DNA from: Tricholomella constricta | Lineage: Eukaryota > Basidiomycota > Agaricomycetes > Agaricales > Lyophyllaceae | Direction: 5' to 3' | Assembly (NCBI GenBank): GCA_013368375.1 | Contig: JAACJP010000023.1 | Location: forward strand, 434,001-498,000 | Length of the DNA stretch: 64,000 nt | Shown: piece after piece, positions 1 through 11,199 of the stretch | Layout: each line of letters starts with the position of its first letter | Position numbering within the stretch: position 1 is the first letter of the stretch | Program-made: the position numbers and the translations under genes | Notes under the pieces: generated by a model | Database searches by the model: none | What the model was told of the DNA's origin: nothing | The model's input: the letters and a program-made list of their open reading frames with translations, nothing else

Positions 1-2290
1 GAACGCAAGCTAGAGGTGAGATGGCCTCTGTAGGGTCGATGAGGTATGATGAGATAAGTTGAAAAACACGGGTGGCCATTCTGAAGGTGATGTGCGGGGA
101 AGGGGTGGATAGATGCACATTGCTGGCGATGTTTGAAAGGGTATATAGTACGTCTTTGCGCACATGGGCCAGATCACCGAGAGAAAGGGCGGAAGAGGCC
201 GGGGATGGCGTGCCATCTTCATCATATGTCACGCTGCATAAGCGAAGCATCAAGTCGATCAGTCTCGTGTGGCGGGATATAAATTCCAAATTATCAGGAA
301 TTGTGGATAGGTTGCGAATGATGTTCAAAATGGCCAGAATAAATTGTCCTGGTCGTTGGCGAGGTCCAAGTTTTGGATCTTTTGAACCCTGACGAGGTAT
401 AAGCACGGCGAAGGGTTGACTCTCTGATTCGTACACCAAATTCACGAGTTCGTGGTGGGTAACGATAGGTGAATCGGTCTGCAGAAGTTCACCCTCTGCG
501 TCCTCAGCATCACCGAAGGCCTGCTCTTCAAGAAGATCAAGCACCTCATCGAAAAGGTCTGGCGATTGGAAAACTGGGAAACCAGACCCAGGTGTTTGAC
601 CCCGCATTGTGGACAACAGAGTAAACGTCGTCAAGGCGTATGATAATTCGTTCGATAGCCTTGAGCGTATTGACATTGTGAGTGCCTCGATGTCGACCGT
701 GCCCCAATCATTGATATCGCGTATTGGACGACGTTGCGGGTGGTTCGCTAATTCCGTTTCCAGGAACTTTAGGTCCCTACCGCCATATGTTTCGACTTCT
801 CGAGCCAATGGAACATATTCGATTTTCCGACGGGATGGTTGCTGTCGTGGTCGTGGTGGTGCTGGCATGGTTGTAGGCGCTTGTGGAGCTGCGCTACACG
901 TCGTGACAGAAGAACTCCGATCAACCGCCGTAGAGATAGCCGACTGACACGGAAACGTTAGTTTCGAAGGATCAAAACTTCAGAGCGAACGCACAGAAAT
1001 GTTATCGGGTGGAGGTTCCGACCCTGCATCGAAGAATGAGAAAGGTATGCAAGAAGAATGCTCAGCGCTTACCAAGTTTCTGCCTCGCTCGTTTCCCATC
1101 CCGCTCATCGTAGTCCAACTTTCTTTTGATTCCCTGAATTTCCGGGTCGAGGACGTTACCATCGGACGAGCCAGCAAGGCCGTTAGCTTGGATGCCATGC
1201 GGGAGACCTCCAGGTATATTATGGGAAGCGTCTGAAATGGCTTGGTTGGACGCGGTGGACTCGGGTCGTTGAGTGGGTGTGTGTGGTATGGAAGATTGAG
1301 GAAATGGCGAGGATCCATTGATCGTCGACGGCGGTACTGTTCCGGAGGCTGGAGCCATCGACGTCAATGATGGCCCTCGCTGTATCTGGCCTGGCTGTGA
1401 ACCATTCGGAAGCCGATTGTGACTTGAGGAGTCCATAGTCGCTTGTTGGTTGGCCTGTCTGGAGGCCAAAGCCTTTCTCTGTTGATCCTGCATGTTGTTC
1501 TTGTACCACTGCTCGAAGGGATATAACATGGTCATGTACAGTTGCGCGACGGTCTGTGCAACAGAGACAGTGCCAACATTCGGAGGTGGCTGAGGAATTT
1601 CCTCTGGAAGATTGAACTGCGCCAGGATCGCACCCCACCCATTATTAGCAGTGGCCTAAAGTAAATGGGTAAATATGGGAAGGATATTGCGACAAAGTGA
1701 TGCTGTACCGCATGGCCTCCACCGCTTTGGAAGACGGATCCCCAGAGCTTAAATAGGTTGATATCCTTTCCAGCGAGCCGAAGGAATCCTATTTCTGATG
1801 ATGGCTCTAGATGCTTCCACCTCGACGTGTTTGGGTCATAGCTCGGTGTAGGAACCCCTGTGAGGGACGGAGGCAGAGGAGTGCCAAGAGTAGCCATGAC
1901 ATTGGCAAGACCATTCATAAAGCCTTGCTGGCGTTGTTTGAGAGTGGTGTTGTTGGACTGTGGAACATTTCGTGAGGCTTGGTGGGACATCGAGTCGAGG
2001 AAAGAGGAAGAGTTGGACGTCGGGAGGTTGTTCGGCATCTGGAAAGTCGCGTGCTGGGTAGATGAGCCGGAAGAGGGATCGTAGTTAGCAGCTGGATAAT
2101 TAGGAGGAATAGTTCCTCCGAGAAATGGCGCCGAATTTGTTCCGCTTGGAGGATTGAGAAGAGGCGTGGGGCGACTGTTGGCTATTCTTGCTTGACTGGC
2201 GGCAGTGAGGGCAGCCATCTGCTTGGCAGCCTGGGTTGGATCGAGGTTATTGAAATACGGGGATGGATCAAACGCTGGGTTAGGCGCCAT
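1..2290 (-). CDS. SWI1: SWI/SNF chromatin-remodelling subunit SWI1 (ARID1 homologue), 3' part missing
   Basis: ARID (AT-rich DNA-binding) subunit of the nuclear SWI/SNF remodelling complex. The start is the ATG at 2290 (MAPNPAFDPSPYF). The first 180 or so residues are low-complexity, rich in Asn, Pro and Ser. The ARID core follows: NLFKLWGSVFQSGGGHA, an intron at about 1655-1710, then NNGWGAILAQFNLPEEIPQP and a Tyr-rich end (YPFEQWYKNN). A Gln/Pro/Ser linker ends in a basic stretch (RKLDYDERDGKRARQK), and a second intron lies near 970-1070. From about 960 down to base 1 the frame stays open and encodes a helical repeat-like region (YGGRDLKFLETELA; LSNELSYALTTFTLLS; RQRPGQFILAILNIIRNL). This matches the conserved C-terminal region of fungal SWI1 and ARID1. 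The gene continues past the left edge. ARID assignment is firm; exact exon ends are inferred. Confidence 0.88.
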
Positions 2291-2744
2291 GAACGACGGC
2301 AGACCGGGTTGTTGAAGTCGCGGCCTGCTCGCAGTGGGCTGTCCGTTCTGGGGGCTAGCAAGGCAATGGACATGAGGCAGTGTCTTACGAGGGTATCAGG
2401 CGACTTACACCATGTGTGCTGGCTTAGACGTCGACAGTGGCGTCGCTGACGGCGGTCCAAAGGCGACTGTGTGTCTGGTCGTCGGTCAACGTGTGTTTCA
2501 CATTCCTTGCCAAATCTGGCAATATGCGCTCCGCCGCCCTGACTTTTCTTCGTTCATCTCCCTCATTCTTATCGCTTGCATTGTCTTGCTCTCGCAGTTC
2601 ACATAATTTATCACCCTTCATAGTATCACAAGCCATGCCCGCAGCGGGCGGTTACATGTCCGATTCTTCAGAATTCTTGTGACGACGTGACTCATGTGAC
2701 ATCCACTTGAAATTTTCCAGCTCCTCCTTCATCTACCCACACCA
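2291..2744. promoter_or_regulatory. Divergent intergenic region SWI1 / DUF1764 gene
   Basis: This is the 454 bp between two divergent start codons. A perfect TGACTCA (AP-1/Gcn4-type bZIP site) lies at 2688-2694, about 50 bp before the DUF1764 start. No TATA box is obvious. Short open frames here have no coding character. The function of the bZIP site is inferred from the motif alone. Confidence 0.4.
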
Positions 2745-3303
2745 ATGTCAGAAATCGACGAGATCTTCTCCGCTAAGGGCAAGGCCACAGCCATACAGCC
2801 CGTCGCATCTACATCCTCTCTTCCTACAAAGAAGAGAAAAAAAGACAAGGGCCAGAAACGCAAGCGCGACGGTGACTTTATCGACGATCCCACCACCCAG
2901 CCCATATCTCGCCCGACTCCTGAGACTGTGATAGATTTCTCCGCACTTATCTCGACCGCAAAGCGGCCAAAGGTCGAGAAAAAGGTCATGCATCCAAAAT
3001 CGTCGAAGCAGACCAACGCGGATGGCGAGGCTAGATTCACCGACTCTCGCGGTTCACGACTCCGTTTGTATTTTACATTCCCTCTTGGGATCTCGTCATT
3101 TGATCTATCTTACTAGGTAAAAAAACCGAGGAAGGTTGGACTATATACAAAGAAGATGAGCTCGGAATACGCGATGAAGGGGGCGGTAAGCATGCCATCT
3201 TGTGCTCTTTCTCACTTTTCATGTCTGCCTGGACGCAGACACGCCATTATGCCCATTCGACTGTGACTGTTGTGAGTCAAGATGTTTGCGAAAGCATCAG
3301 TAG
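2745..3303 (+). CDS. DUF1764 family protein
   Basis: Small basic protein of the eukaryotic DUF1764 family, whose molecular role is not established. Three exons fit in frame: 2745-3063, 3117-3185 and 3239-3303. The N-terminal part is Lys/Arg-rich and probably nuclear or nucleolar (KKRKKDKGQKRKRDGDF). The family signature is complete across the introns: FTDSRGSR, then KKTEEGWTIYKEDELGI, then GGDTPLCPFDCDCC close to the C-terminus. The spliced product is about 150 residues, usual for the family. The start ATG is preceded by ACCA. Divergent from SWI1. Confidence 0.87.
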
Positions 3304-3812
3304 CCCATCCTGACAATCGTGACAGGTTTCTGAGGCCTCCTTTCTTTGTATCACCCTGTATTACTCTATGCTATCCACACGATGCCGAGACGACCATGCA
3401 ATGGAGCTGTGAGTGCCGCTTTCTTGATCAAGATTGGAGCGCATTCCCTAGGCACACTTGTAAGTCTCTTTCATTCATGCATCAGTGACTGACTACGGCT
3501 TCCAGACGCCGTTCAATATGCCCCTCTGCAACTTCCCGTTTACTGAAATCTCACCATTTCCCAATAACTTTCTTCACATTTTTTATTTGGAACTCGGCTC
3601 ATTCGAAGCCTCCCTGACCGCCTATCGGCCTATGGTTTGAGGAGGTCAAAATGTAGCCAACAATAATGTTCCTCCCTTTCCTCAGTTCAGCGGCCTTCAA
3701 TACGATAACCGATGAGATCTGAAAGTGTACGAGACATTCATTGATAATGAAAATTTGCTTTAATTGTACAATCTGGAGGAGTAGTCATTTGTGCAGCGAG
3801 CCACACCGGCAT
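3304..3812. other. Intergenic, nothing recognised
   Basis: Convergent 3' regions of the DUF1764 gene and the cyclin H gene, about 510 bp. Only short open frames without domain character are present, and no repeat or RNA gene was seen. Confidence 0.5.
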
Positions 3813-5042
3813 CTAATCATCGTCCTCGTCATCGTAGTCCACCAAACCTATGGGAGCTTTTATAAGCTCGTTGCCAAAGGGGTCGCCGTCTTTCATCGCC
3901 TGACTTGTCTCGCTCGCCTTTTTGTTCCTTTTGGCCTCCGCTTTTTTCTCTTCTTCAGCCTTCTTCGCGAGGTAAGCGTGGCTCCCAACAATCTTTTCCG
4001 GATTCTTGCACAATTTTAATCGTCGATCGACTTCCCGTACGGCCTCGACGTGTGGCGGGTGCCCGGCAGAAGTGATGAGTGATTTGATAGTCTCGACGAC
4101 CGCATGCAGTGTCTCGGAAGACAGTAGGGACGAAGAAGGCTCGGATGGTGATTTCGACAATGACCATTGGGAGGCAACTTCGGGTGCAGCAAGGGAAAGA
4201 GCTGCGAGAGCGATCTGCGAAGGTGTATAGACAAGTTCCGCGTCCGTTAACCGGGAGGCGCGAACATGGGCTAACGCGGACTCGTATATTGGTTTCGTAT
4301 CTGATGGGCAGTCCGGGATGTTCTTTAAGAAGAACATCAATGAGTATTCGCATCAGAAAAAAAAGTACGGACTTGCATGTCTAAAATCATGCCCCAAAGT
4401 GCTCGGTGAGAATGCCAGACGGCAAATTCGAATCCCAAACTTTGTGCGACAAGAAATTCAAGGTCAAGCACATCGGATGGTGCAGTTTTGGGAATATGTG
4501 TCGTGTAAGCCTCCAAGGATATGGGGTTATTGGTTGTTTTTGTAGCAAGGAACAATGCCGTTAGCCTGTGGAGGGTGTGAGTATACGCTGTTCACAGTAT
4601 CGGTCAAGAGGCTGCGCACATGACGTTTTTGGGGTGCCAGTCCATGACAGTGTTTTTCAAGTAGAATCGTTTCAAATAGGTGATTGCAGTTGCCTCGACT
4701 TCTTCAGGAAAACGAAATAGACCGCAGAGCTGCGTAATCTTCGTGACATAGAGCTTCACAAGTAGATGCTCTTCTTCAACAGTTAAGAAGGACACTACTG
4801 ATGACGAGCCTGGCTGAGTATCCTGGGTCGGAAGGATTCGCGAGCAGCATCACATCTAATGCGCGTACCTTCTCATTCTCGAGGGTGTTGCGAATGACGG
4901 CGACAGCAGAAGCATTTAGAGTAGAACGAAGTTGGGAGAGTTGTTCTGGTGAGAACCTCCAATTTCTGAATTGCGTGCTCGACTCGTAAATTGGCCTTTT
5001 GGGTGTTGGGGAAGCAGAGGGGGCTGGCTCGACAGTCAACAT
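3813..5042 (-). CDS. CCL1: Cyclin H, TFIIH kinase (CAK) subunit
   Basis: Regulatory cyclin of the CDK7/Kin28 kinase in TFIIH, which phosphorylates the Pol II CTD. The ATG at 5042 gives MLTVEPAPSASPTPKRPIYE, then the typical cyclin H N-terminal helix motif YESSTQFRNWRFSPEQLSQL. The first cyclin fold is recognisable as TVEEEHLLVKLYVTKI, FRFPEEVEATAITYLKRFYL and NTVMDWHPKNVM. After several introns the second fold ends with YTPSQIALAALSLAAPEV and IKSLITSAG. The C-terminal tail is charged (KKAEEEKKAEAKRNKKA) and ends in DYDDEDDD. An in-frame start further upstream at 5162 is possible, but it adds a stretch unlike the family. Internal splice sites were not all resolved. Confidence 0.87.
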
Positions 5043-5261
5043 TGTGGCCCCTGCGATATATTCTACTACTAATACCTCAAAAGAATCACGTGGTGAGAGA
5101 CAAAGATTAGATCCCGTAACAGCAATGGCAGAGGCTGGCTTCATTCCTCGCTTGGTTACCAACTCTTTGCTAGTAGTTTTCCTTTTGGTTTCTGTGGCTT
5201 CGGCCTATTCTCCCAACCCCTTGGATTATTTTACGTCTGGAACGTAACAAAATCTCGCTAC
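5043..5261. promoter_or_regulatory. Divergent promoter, cyclin H / secreted protein
   Basis: The 219 bp between two divergent ATGs must carry both promoters. It has no repeat and no recognised binding motif. Confidence 0.35.
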
Positions 5262-6404
5262 ATGAACGAAAAGTACCCCAAGCTGTGCTGTGGAGTCGCA
5301 AAATGGCTGTACCACTGGCTTCTCATTTCTATCTTCATGTTCGCCCAAGGACCTCGTGTAGCTTGGGCTCAAGTTTTCAATAACGGCCAGATGTTTACGA
5401 ATGGACTATCAATCATTAATTCGCCCGCGCCAAACACGTATGTGTGTTATTGAACTCTTTAAGTCTTCTAACAATACTCGTTCATATTTATAGACCCTTT
5501 CATTCCGGTGCCACACTGCCGATCTCGATAGAGGTATGCTGTAGTTGCTCCATAGTCCCAATTCTATGCCCTCGTCCTTCGGTACTAACAAAAGTATGCG
5601 TAGGTCTCGGGAAATGGGAAACTTCCCTCGGCTGCGCTGATCCCAAATTCTGGCCTTCTGACATTCTATGATGCGCTAGAGATATATCTGGTCTCTTCTC
5701 AAGTACAGATGAATATCACAATATCCACTGGGCCTGATTTCCTCACCGGAGAAACTGGCAGCGTCAGACATCTCAACTGGTTCATCCCAGCATGTATTCC
5801 TCCTGGTCTTTACAACGTGCAAATCTTTGTCCTTCGCTGCTGAAATTCCCGTTACAACTCGTGCTTTCAGTTGACGTTCTATGAGACCGGTCATGTCAAT
5901 GGCGAGGCCTACTTTTCCATCACGCAAATTCCTATAACAATCAATAACGACTTCCCTCAAAGTCCTTGTTCCGCGGGAACCAATAGGTTGCAGCCTCAGC
6001 CTCAGCCATCGTCGCCTCTGGATCAACCCCCGTTCCTTTCCAATCAGTCGATGGCGGAAACATTCGTAACGGCTCTTTCATCTTCGAGTGCTGCCCCCAC
6101 ACTACCCACAAGCTTTCCGCCGTCGTCTTCGGTCGCCAATGTGTTAGTTTCGACCGTAACTGTGGTTACGACTGAGTTTGGGTTGCCCGTAACGACGACG
6201 TAGGTTCTATGTTTCGAAACCCGCAACTATAATACTTGTTTTAGCTGACAGTGCCCATATTCTAGCTTGACAACAACCGCGACCACGACAATGGCCACTC
6301 CGCAGGACAGCTCGGAATTCTTCCCAGTCAATTCCTCTAGGCGCATCGAAATGTGGTCACCCCACTTTTTATGGGCGATTCTGTGCACTTGTGCCCTTTT
6401 ATAG
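5262..6404 (+). CDS. Secreted Ser/Thr-rich protein, probably surface-anchored
   Basis: Not assigned to a named family. The N-terminus has a basic start followed by a hydrophobic core (WLYHWLLISIFMFAQG) and a likely cleavage after AWA, so the protein should enter the secretory pathway. The mature part begins QVFNNGQMFTNGLSI and continues with a beta-rich domain (PSAALIPNSGLLTFYDALE; GSVRHLNWFIPACIPPGLYN; LTFYETGHVNGEAYFSI). A Gln/Pro then Ser/Thr-rich stalk follows (TALSSSSAAPTLPTSFPPSS; VSTVTVVTTEFGLPVTTT). The last intron splices in frame into LTTTATTTMATPQD, and the protein ends in a hydrophobic tail (FLWAILCTCALL), as in GPI-anchored or type I proteins. At least four introns. This resembles the broad class of basidiomycete Ser/Thr-rich GPI-anchored proteins; the specific role is unknown. 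Confidence 0.7.
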
Positions 6405-6866
6405 TAAAATCAACCTTGAAACTTGCCTTCTTACTTGAGAATTACGGGAATACTTGTGGGGGTGCACCGTCAGTTCGATGAGAGCATGGCAGTTCGCGTG
6501 ATGTGAAACGTTCGAAATAACTGTACTTATCGCCAAACGAACTTTGGCTGTCGAATCTACTACTTACATGTCAGCGTATAGATACCTGTGGGCGCTGCAG
6601 CGCTGAACGTTGAACGTTGAGCGTTGACCCTGACCACTCCTCCAGGTCCGTACGCTTGAAAAAGGCAGATTTTCCAAGAAGACAACAAGAAGACTGCTAA
6701 ACCTCAAGGCAAAGAAAAAGAACGTCCGAACGGCTTGAAAACACCCCTCCTTTTGTATAGCCTGGTCCGCGCTGTAACTCTGCGCAATATCAACCGTAAG
6801 TAATCTCTATTCTTGTTATTTGGCGCCAACGAAACGACAGATTCTGCCATATCACCTGTAGGATTT
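6405..6866. other. Intergenic, short degenerate repeat only
   Basis: No gene recognised. At about 6597-6632 a short imperfect tandem of the type TGAACGT / TGAGCGT occurs. Nothing else is structured. Confidence 0.4.
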
Positions 6867-6926
6867 CGCGTGACGTCACGCGCCGTCTTCACAATTGTGT
6901 TGCTTTACGTAGAGAGGAATAAAAAG
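6867..6926 (+). promoter_or_regulatory. CRE palindrome with TATA-like element upstream of the DUF7726 relic
   Basis: Bases 6867-6882 form a perfect 16-bp palindrome, CGCGTGACGTCACGCG, centred on the full CRE (ATF/CREB bZIP) site TGACGTCA at 6871-6878. A TATA-like ATAAAAAG follows at 6919-6926, about 58 bp before the ATG of the disrupted gene at 6984. The order CRE, TATA, ATG reads as a core promoter for the plus strand. Use of the site is inferred. Confidence 0.55.
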
Positions 6927-6983
6927 GTGGTGCCTGGTTTCTCCTAAAAATGAACTCCCATCAACTCTTCCTTTTTATCTCCA

Positions 6984-7735
6984 ATGGCCTCCAAGCGCAC
7001 ATAAGATGCTATTGACCTCCTCGCAGTACATAGCAAAGGCATGCCTCAGGCTCCTGCTCCCAAGAAAGCGCATAAGTCGGAGTTGGGCACGCCTGTCGTG
7101 GCCTCAAGTTCAACCCCACAAGACGCAGAGAGGACAGTAAAGTCCAAATTCTGGCAGGACATAAAATGGGGAGAATTCTGAGGTGAGCATGACCCCGGTT
7201 TTCCACCACCAACCGCGTCACTTTTCAGGGACGCGTTCCAACTAGTTAGATGAATGTGCGAAGTTCACTTCTGGCAGCGATGACTGCACGGAGGTAAGGC
7301 GAAAGATCAATTTGCTCCTCAAAACGCCAGGCTTTAAGGTATGTTAACCGTGTTCCATGGACCATACTCACAACACCACGGATAACTCACTGGTCAAGAG
7401 ATATCGGTGGAATCAAAAACAAATTATGCAACCGCTTCAGTCAGCGCTTGTCCCTGATATCTGTTGGGTCGTCCCTTACTCATCCATTGAAGCTGACGGC
7501 CGGTACCAACTACGCTGCGTATGTGCGCATTTTACATTTGTCCTGTTGTCCCTGAAAACGCCCCGCAGTTACGTCTACTTTGAAAAAGTTGAATTCTTCG
7601 TTCGAAGGCAAAATAATGACACCCATGCATCGGAGTAACGAGGAATCGATCGATGCCCATTGGTTTTTCCCTTGAAACCAGGAGGAGAGGCTAGGTCTTT
7701 GGCTGAAGGACATTCCTCACAGTGCACACATCATA
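6984..7735 (+). pseudogene. Decayed DUF7726 domain gene
   Basis: Fragments read as one disrupted fungal DUF7726 protein. The ATG at 6984 gives MASKRT and then an in-frame TAA at 7002-7004, after which coding-like sequence continues (DAIDLLAVHSKGMPQAPAPK; KSKFWQDIKWGEF, then TGA). The conserved core follows in pieces with plausible introns: DDCTEVRRKINLLLKTPGFK near 7280-7340, ITHWSRDIGGIKNKLCNRF near 7380-7435, and NYAAYVYFEK across the intron ending near 7568. The core exon itself carries an in-frame TAG near 7243. After the YFEK motif the alignable continuation is in another frame (EGKIMTPMHRSNEES), a sign of a frameshift. Loss of function is inferred from several independent stops. Unusual splicing around them is possible but would need many events. 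The 3' limit is approximate. Confidence 0.6.
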
Positions 7736-7786
7736 AACCTGTATATCACGAGGATACGAGATACCTTACTTACAAAGGGAATGTAA

Positions 7787-8438
7787 TTAGGTCTCCCCGT
7801 GCTCCTTTCTCCAGATCTCGATCCACTCAACAATTCGGGCAACGTTTGCTTCCAAGTCCTCCATGCTTTCGCTTGAAAGCTCAACGACTATTTCCGCAGG
7901 GTAAGAAGATCTTGCTTCTTCAAGAACGACTTGCATAATCTCGGCTTCGTTATTCTCTTGAATTTTTTTCAAGGGATAGCCCCTGCAGGTCAATCATTCA
8001 ATAATTCATGGACGAATCATGTGAGGGGACAGCGGCGGACCGTTTTTCCAGCCGCTCCCACAGTTTTGTATGATCACATCGAAGGACGACGACAAGATCA
8101 GGCCAGCGCTTAGGGAATGCTTCGCAGGTGTGCCAATCGAGGATGACGCCGCCTTCAGCCACAATCGGTTCCAATTCATCCAGTAACTGGCGGCCCTCGT
8201 CAGCTGGGTAATCAAATCAAGCGGGGCAGCCACGCACTCTATCTTCATCAACGGTATAACTTTGCCATTCTTGGTCGTACTCTTCGTATAGCCCTCTTTC
8301 CTTGACCCACTCGCCGACGTTGATGTGTTTAAGCGGGACTGGTGACTCGTCTGCAAGGATCTGAGCATGGGTTGACTTCCCAGTGCCTGGTGTCCCTGTG
8401 ATTACGATCACAGGTGCCTGCCTTGACGCTGAAGCCAT
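7787..8438 (-). CDS. FAP7: Adenylate kinase isoenzyme 6 / Fap7 (ribosome maturation NTPase)
   Basis: Nuclear adenylate kinase and ATPase that acts with uS11 (Rps14) in late 18S rRNA processing. Start ATG at 8438. The P-loop is GTPGTGKST at about residue 14. The family blocks LKHINVGEWVKERGLYEEYD and SYTVDEDR follow, then after an intron LLDELEPIVAEGGVILDWHT and the catalytic-lid region LVVVLRCDHTKLWERLEKR. A second intron, with the unusual donor GTCCGC, leads to GYPLKKIQENNEAEIMQVVL and the end EANVARIVEWIEIWRKEHGE. Length of about 185 residues matches the family. The first intron appears to use GTGCGT and an acceptor ending GAG, which is less certain. Divergent from the membrane protein at 8893. 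Confidence 0.93.
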
Positions 8439-8892
8439 GATATTATGGAATCAGAAGTTGGGGGATGGTGGAAAATTTTGTGTGCCGGTAGGATAGTCGG
8501 GACGTGTGACCTTGGTACTCGGAGGATGACAGAAGAGGCAAGGTGCAGGGGGTATCCCAGAGAGGTGTGGAGAAGTTGATATGAAATTTGATGTGGCTGA
8601 GGGAACCCTGTTGGGGGAGAAGAGGATATTTATTAACGATCCTCGTGCGAAAGGCTAAGCGGTGCGTGTGATCGTTCAATTATATCCATTGGCGTGTCCG
8701 TGACCGCTCGTCGCAAAGGCAAAGTATGTATGGCCCGTGTGATCAATCGATCTCTTCCGTTTTCTTCTGCCCTCCACCGCTGTAATGGTCGCCTCCTGGA
8801 GAGGACTCTGATTCCTCCTCCTCGTTCCTCAACTTGCTCCCCAGTGCCCATTAAGTCCCATCATCTCTTGGCTCAGATCCTCCCAGCTCCTC
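8439..8892. promoter_or_regulatory. Divergent intergenic region FAP7 / membrane protein
   Basis: The 454 bp between divergent starts. The last 150 bp before 8893 on the plus strand are pyrimidine-rich, typical of fungal core promoters and leaders. No specific motif was recognised. Confidence 0.35.
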
Positions 8893-11000
8893 ATGGCTTC
8901 CGAAACATCGAGTGTTTCCAGCCCTAGTGTAGTCCCGTCTAGGACTTCACCTTCACCGTTCCCTAACCCCACCGTCTTTTCCAACTCTCGACTCCTCCAG
9001 CCCCGAGTCAATCAAATCTCAGGCTGTTGTGCCAACAAGGTCATCATCAATCTTTCAACCGCGCTCGTCATACCCGATTATAGCCTTTACTATAAAGGGC
9101 CCATCGAATCCTTTCAACCCACTTTTTTTGCTCTCAACGATGGCTCCCTCGTCGCCCCACCCTTCGTTAACGACTTGTCTGGCGCCAACTTAAGCTTGCT
9201 AGTAATCGGCATGCTCACCATGCTCTTTGTGAGAAACATCATCGTTTCTGGTGACTACGTCCGGAGAGTAAAAGTGAAAAGGAAAATTCTTTTCTATGTA
9301 TTATTCCTCAGTCAGATGCTGGCACCAGTCAGTCTGATTCCAGTGATCATGTCTTCCTTCAACCAGACCCTCGATTGCACAATGTAAGCTCTTTCATGGA
9401 ACGCTTCGAGCTCCTTACATATCATTCACACAGCGTCACCATTTTGTCTTGTGTGACTGGAACAGTGTCACTCGCTCTATTGGTACTCATATTGACTATA
9501 ATTTCACGCGGTCGCTGAAATTTTGTTACGCAGATTACAGGGATTCTCGGTGTCAAAGCATACAAATGCTTGAATAACTCTCGCATAATCTTGATTATAT
9601 TGGCTCTTTTTCAATTGTCCTCGAGTGCCGTCGTTGCAATGGATGCTTCCACTACGCGTGGCGAGCGCAGACTCGCAGGTTCGCCTCTTATCTGGCATGA
9701 AGCCTAGTAGGCCTTTGTCATGTTGACCCCTTGTTCCCAGGCAGCTGCATTCGTGTCAGCGACCTCCGTTTTACTCGAATCTTCGTATGGATCCAGCTCG
9801 TAGAATCCTTGTTCATCTGCTGTTGTTGTGAGTTTCCCTGGCATTTGCCATAGACCGACTTTACTCATGGTTAGTTCTCTATGCCTGTTGGAAATCCCGT
9901 GGGTCGTCGTCCGCTCGTGGACGTATATCCATCCAACTATCCATGGAGGATTTGCCAATCGAAGTTCCTGGTGGCACAGCTGAACAGAAGCCGGCCCTTC
10001 GTGGATGGTGGGACTATGTTCCAGACGTAAAAGTTGCGCCTACAGCTCGGCCACCAGCACCCATTAGGCCAGATCAGCCAGCTCGTAGGTTGCAGTCGAA
10101 ATTGACTGACATCGTGGGTCGGCGCACTAGCAAGTCCAATTGCGTTGCGACACAGAGTCCTCGTCCAATGAGTTCTGCGATGAACCAATCAAAGTCCGCT
10201 CTACTGATAGCTCGAGGAACATCACCCACACCGTCTTCCTTGAGTCGATTTGGTAAACTCGTACCCAACATTCATCTGTTTCAACAAGTGATCAAAGACG
10301 AGGTATGTTACCAGCTCATCAAGCACACGAAATAATTACCATCCCGTCCAGTTGCTGTACACAACGTTTATTACCGCAACCTGTGTCGTCGTTGCCGTCC
10401 TCGCTGTTTTCGGCGTCAACTTCAAGAATGGGTTAACGGTGACTGGCTGGATTGCGCTCAATTGTACGTTTATTCCATCTTTGTGAAGCATTGAAGCTGA
10501 GGCAAATAAAAACAGGGGGTATAATTTCCCTCCTGGCCATTCATAGTTTTGGTCGAGTCATCCGCAGGCACGAAAGGGATGCACTGCTGCAGCGACCGTT
10601 CACGTGTAACGCGGTTGTCCGTGCGGGGAATACCATGGCCGAAAAGAAATCTCGCGAATCACAGTCATCTACCCGTCCTCCATCTCGCTTTAGGCGAGAA
10701 GCAGATGAAAACGACACAGACGATCCGTTTGCTGACACGCGCCGGCTAGGAGATTCTTGCGGTTCTCCATCTATTGACCCTCCTTCTCCCAACCCCTTCG
10801 ATAATCATTCGCCAGGGGAGTCTGCCAACTCGGATCCTTTCGCCGATTTCCCAGCATCGGGGCACAGCACACCACTCGTGGCACATCAGAGTTTAGATGG
10901 TTCTGAACTGGTCCAGGGATTCTCGGAGAGTTGGCTCTTGGAGCGAGGGTCAATATTTTCCAGCGGGGACGAGAAAAGCCAAGTCAACATGCGCCTATGA
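8893..11000 (+). CDS. Seven-helix membrane protein of unknown function
   Basis: Not assigned to a named family. A Ser/Pro-rich N-terminus (MASETSSVSSPSVVPSRTSP) precedes an outside-type loop and then hydrophobic segments that I count as seven: LSLLVIGMLTMLFV, KILFYVLFLSQMLAPVSLIP, VTILSCVTGTVSLALL, RIILIILALFQLSSSAVVAM, IFVWIQLVESLFICCCC, FITATCVVVAVLAVFGVNF and WIALN plus WGIISLLAIHSFG, the last split by an intron near 10464. Between helices 5 and 6 is a long polar loop (PIEVPGGTAEQKPALRGWWD). The C-terminal tail of about 150 residues is hydrophilic and acidic, with repeated DPFAD-like motifs (DDPFADTRR; SDPFADFPAS). The stop is the TGA at 10998-11000. The topology resembles uncharacterised basidiomycete seven-helix proteins; a receptor role is possible but not shown. 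Confidence 0.7.
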
Positions 11001-11199
11001 TATAGGTTTCATTATGCTTTCCAGTTTTCGATAGCTACGCAACCTCATTATTGTATTCGAAGCCTTCTACAAGTCGCAGAATAACTCTGCAAACACCCTA
11101 AGTACTACAGCCTGTTGCTTATGTAAATCATCTCTTGTTTGACAACCCATACATTCACTCGCAGCTCATTATAACTCCTGCTCCACGGCTGCTCACTCA

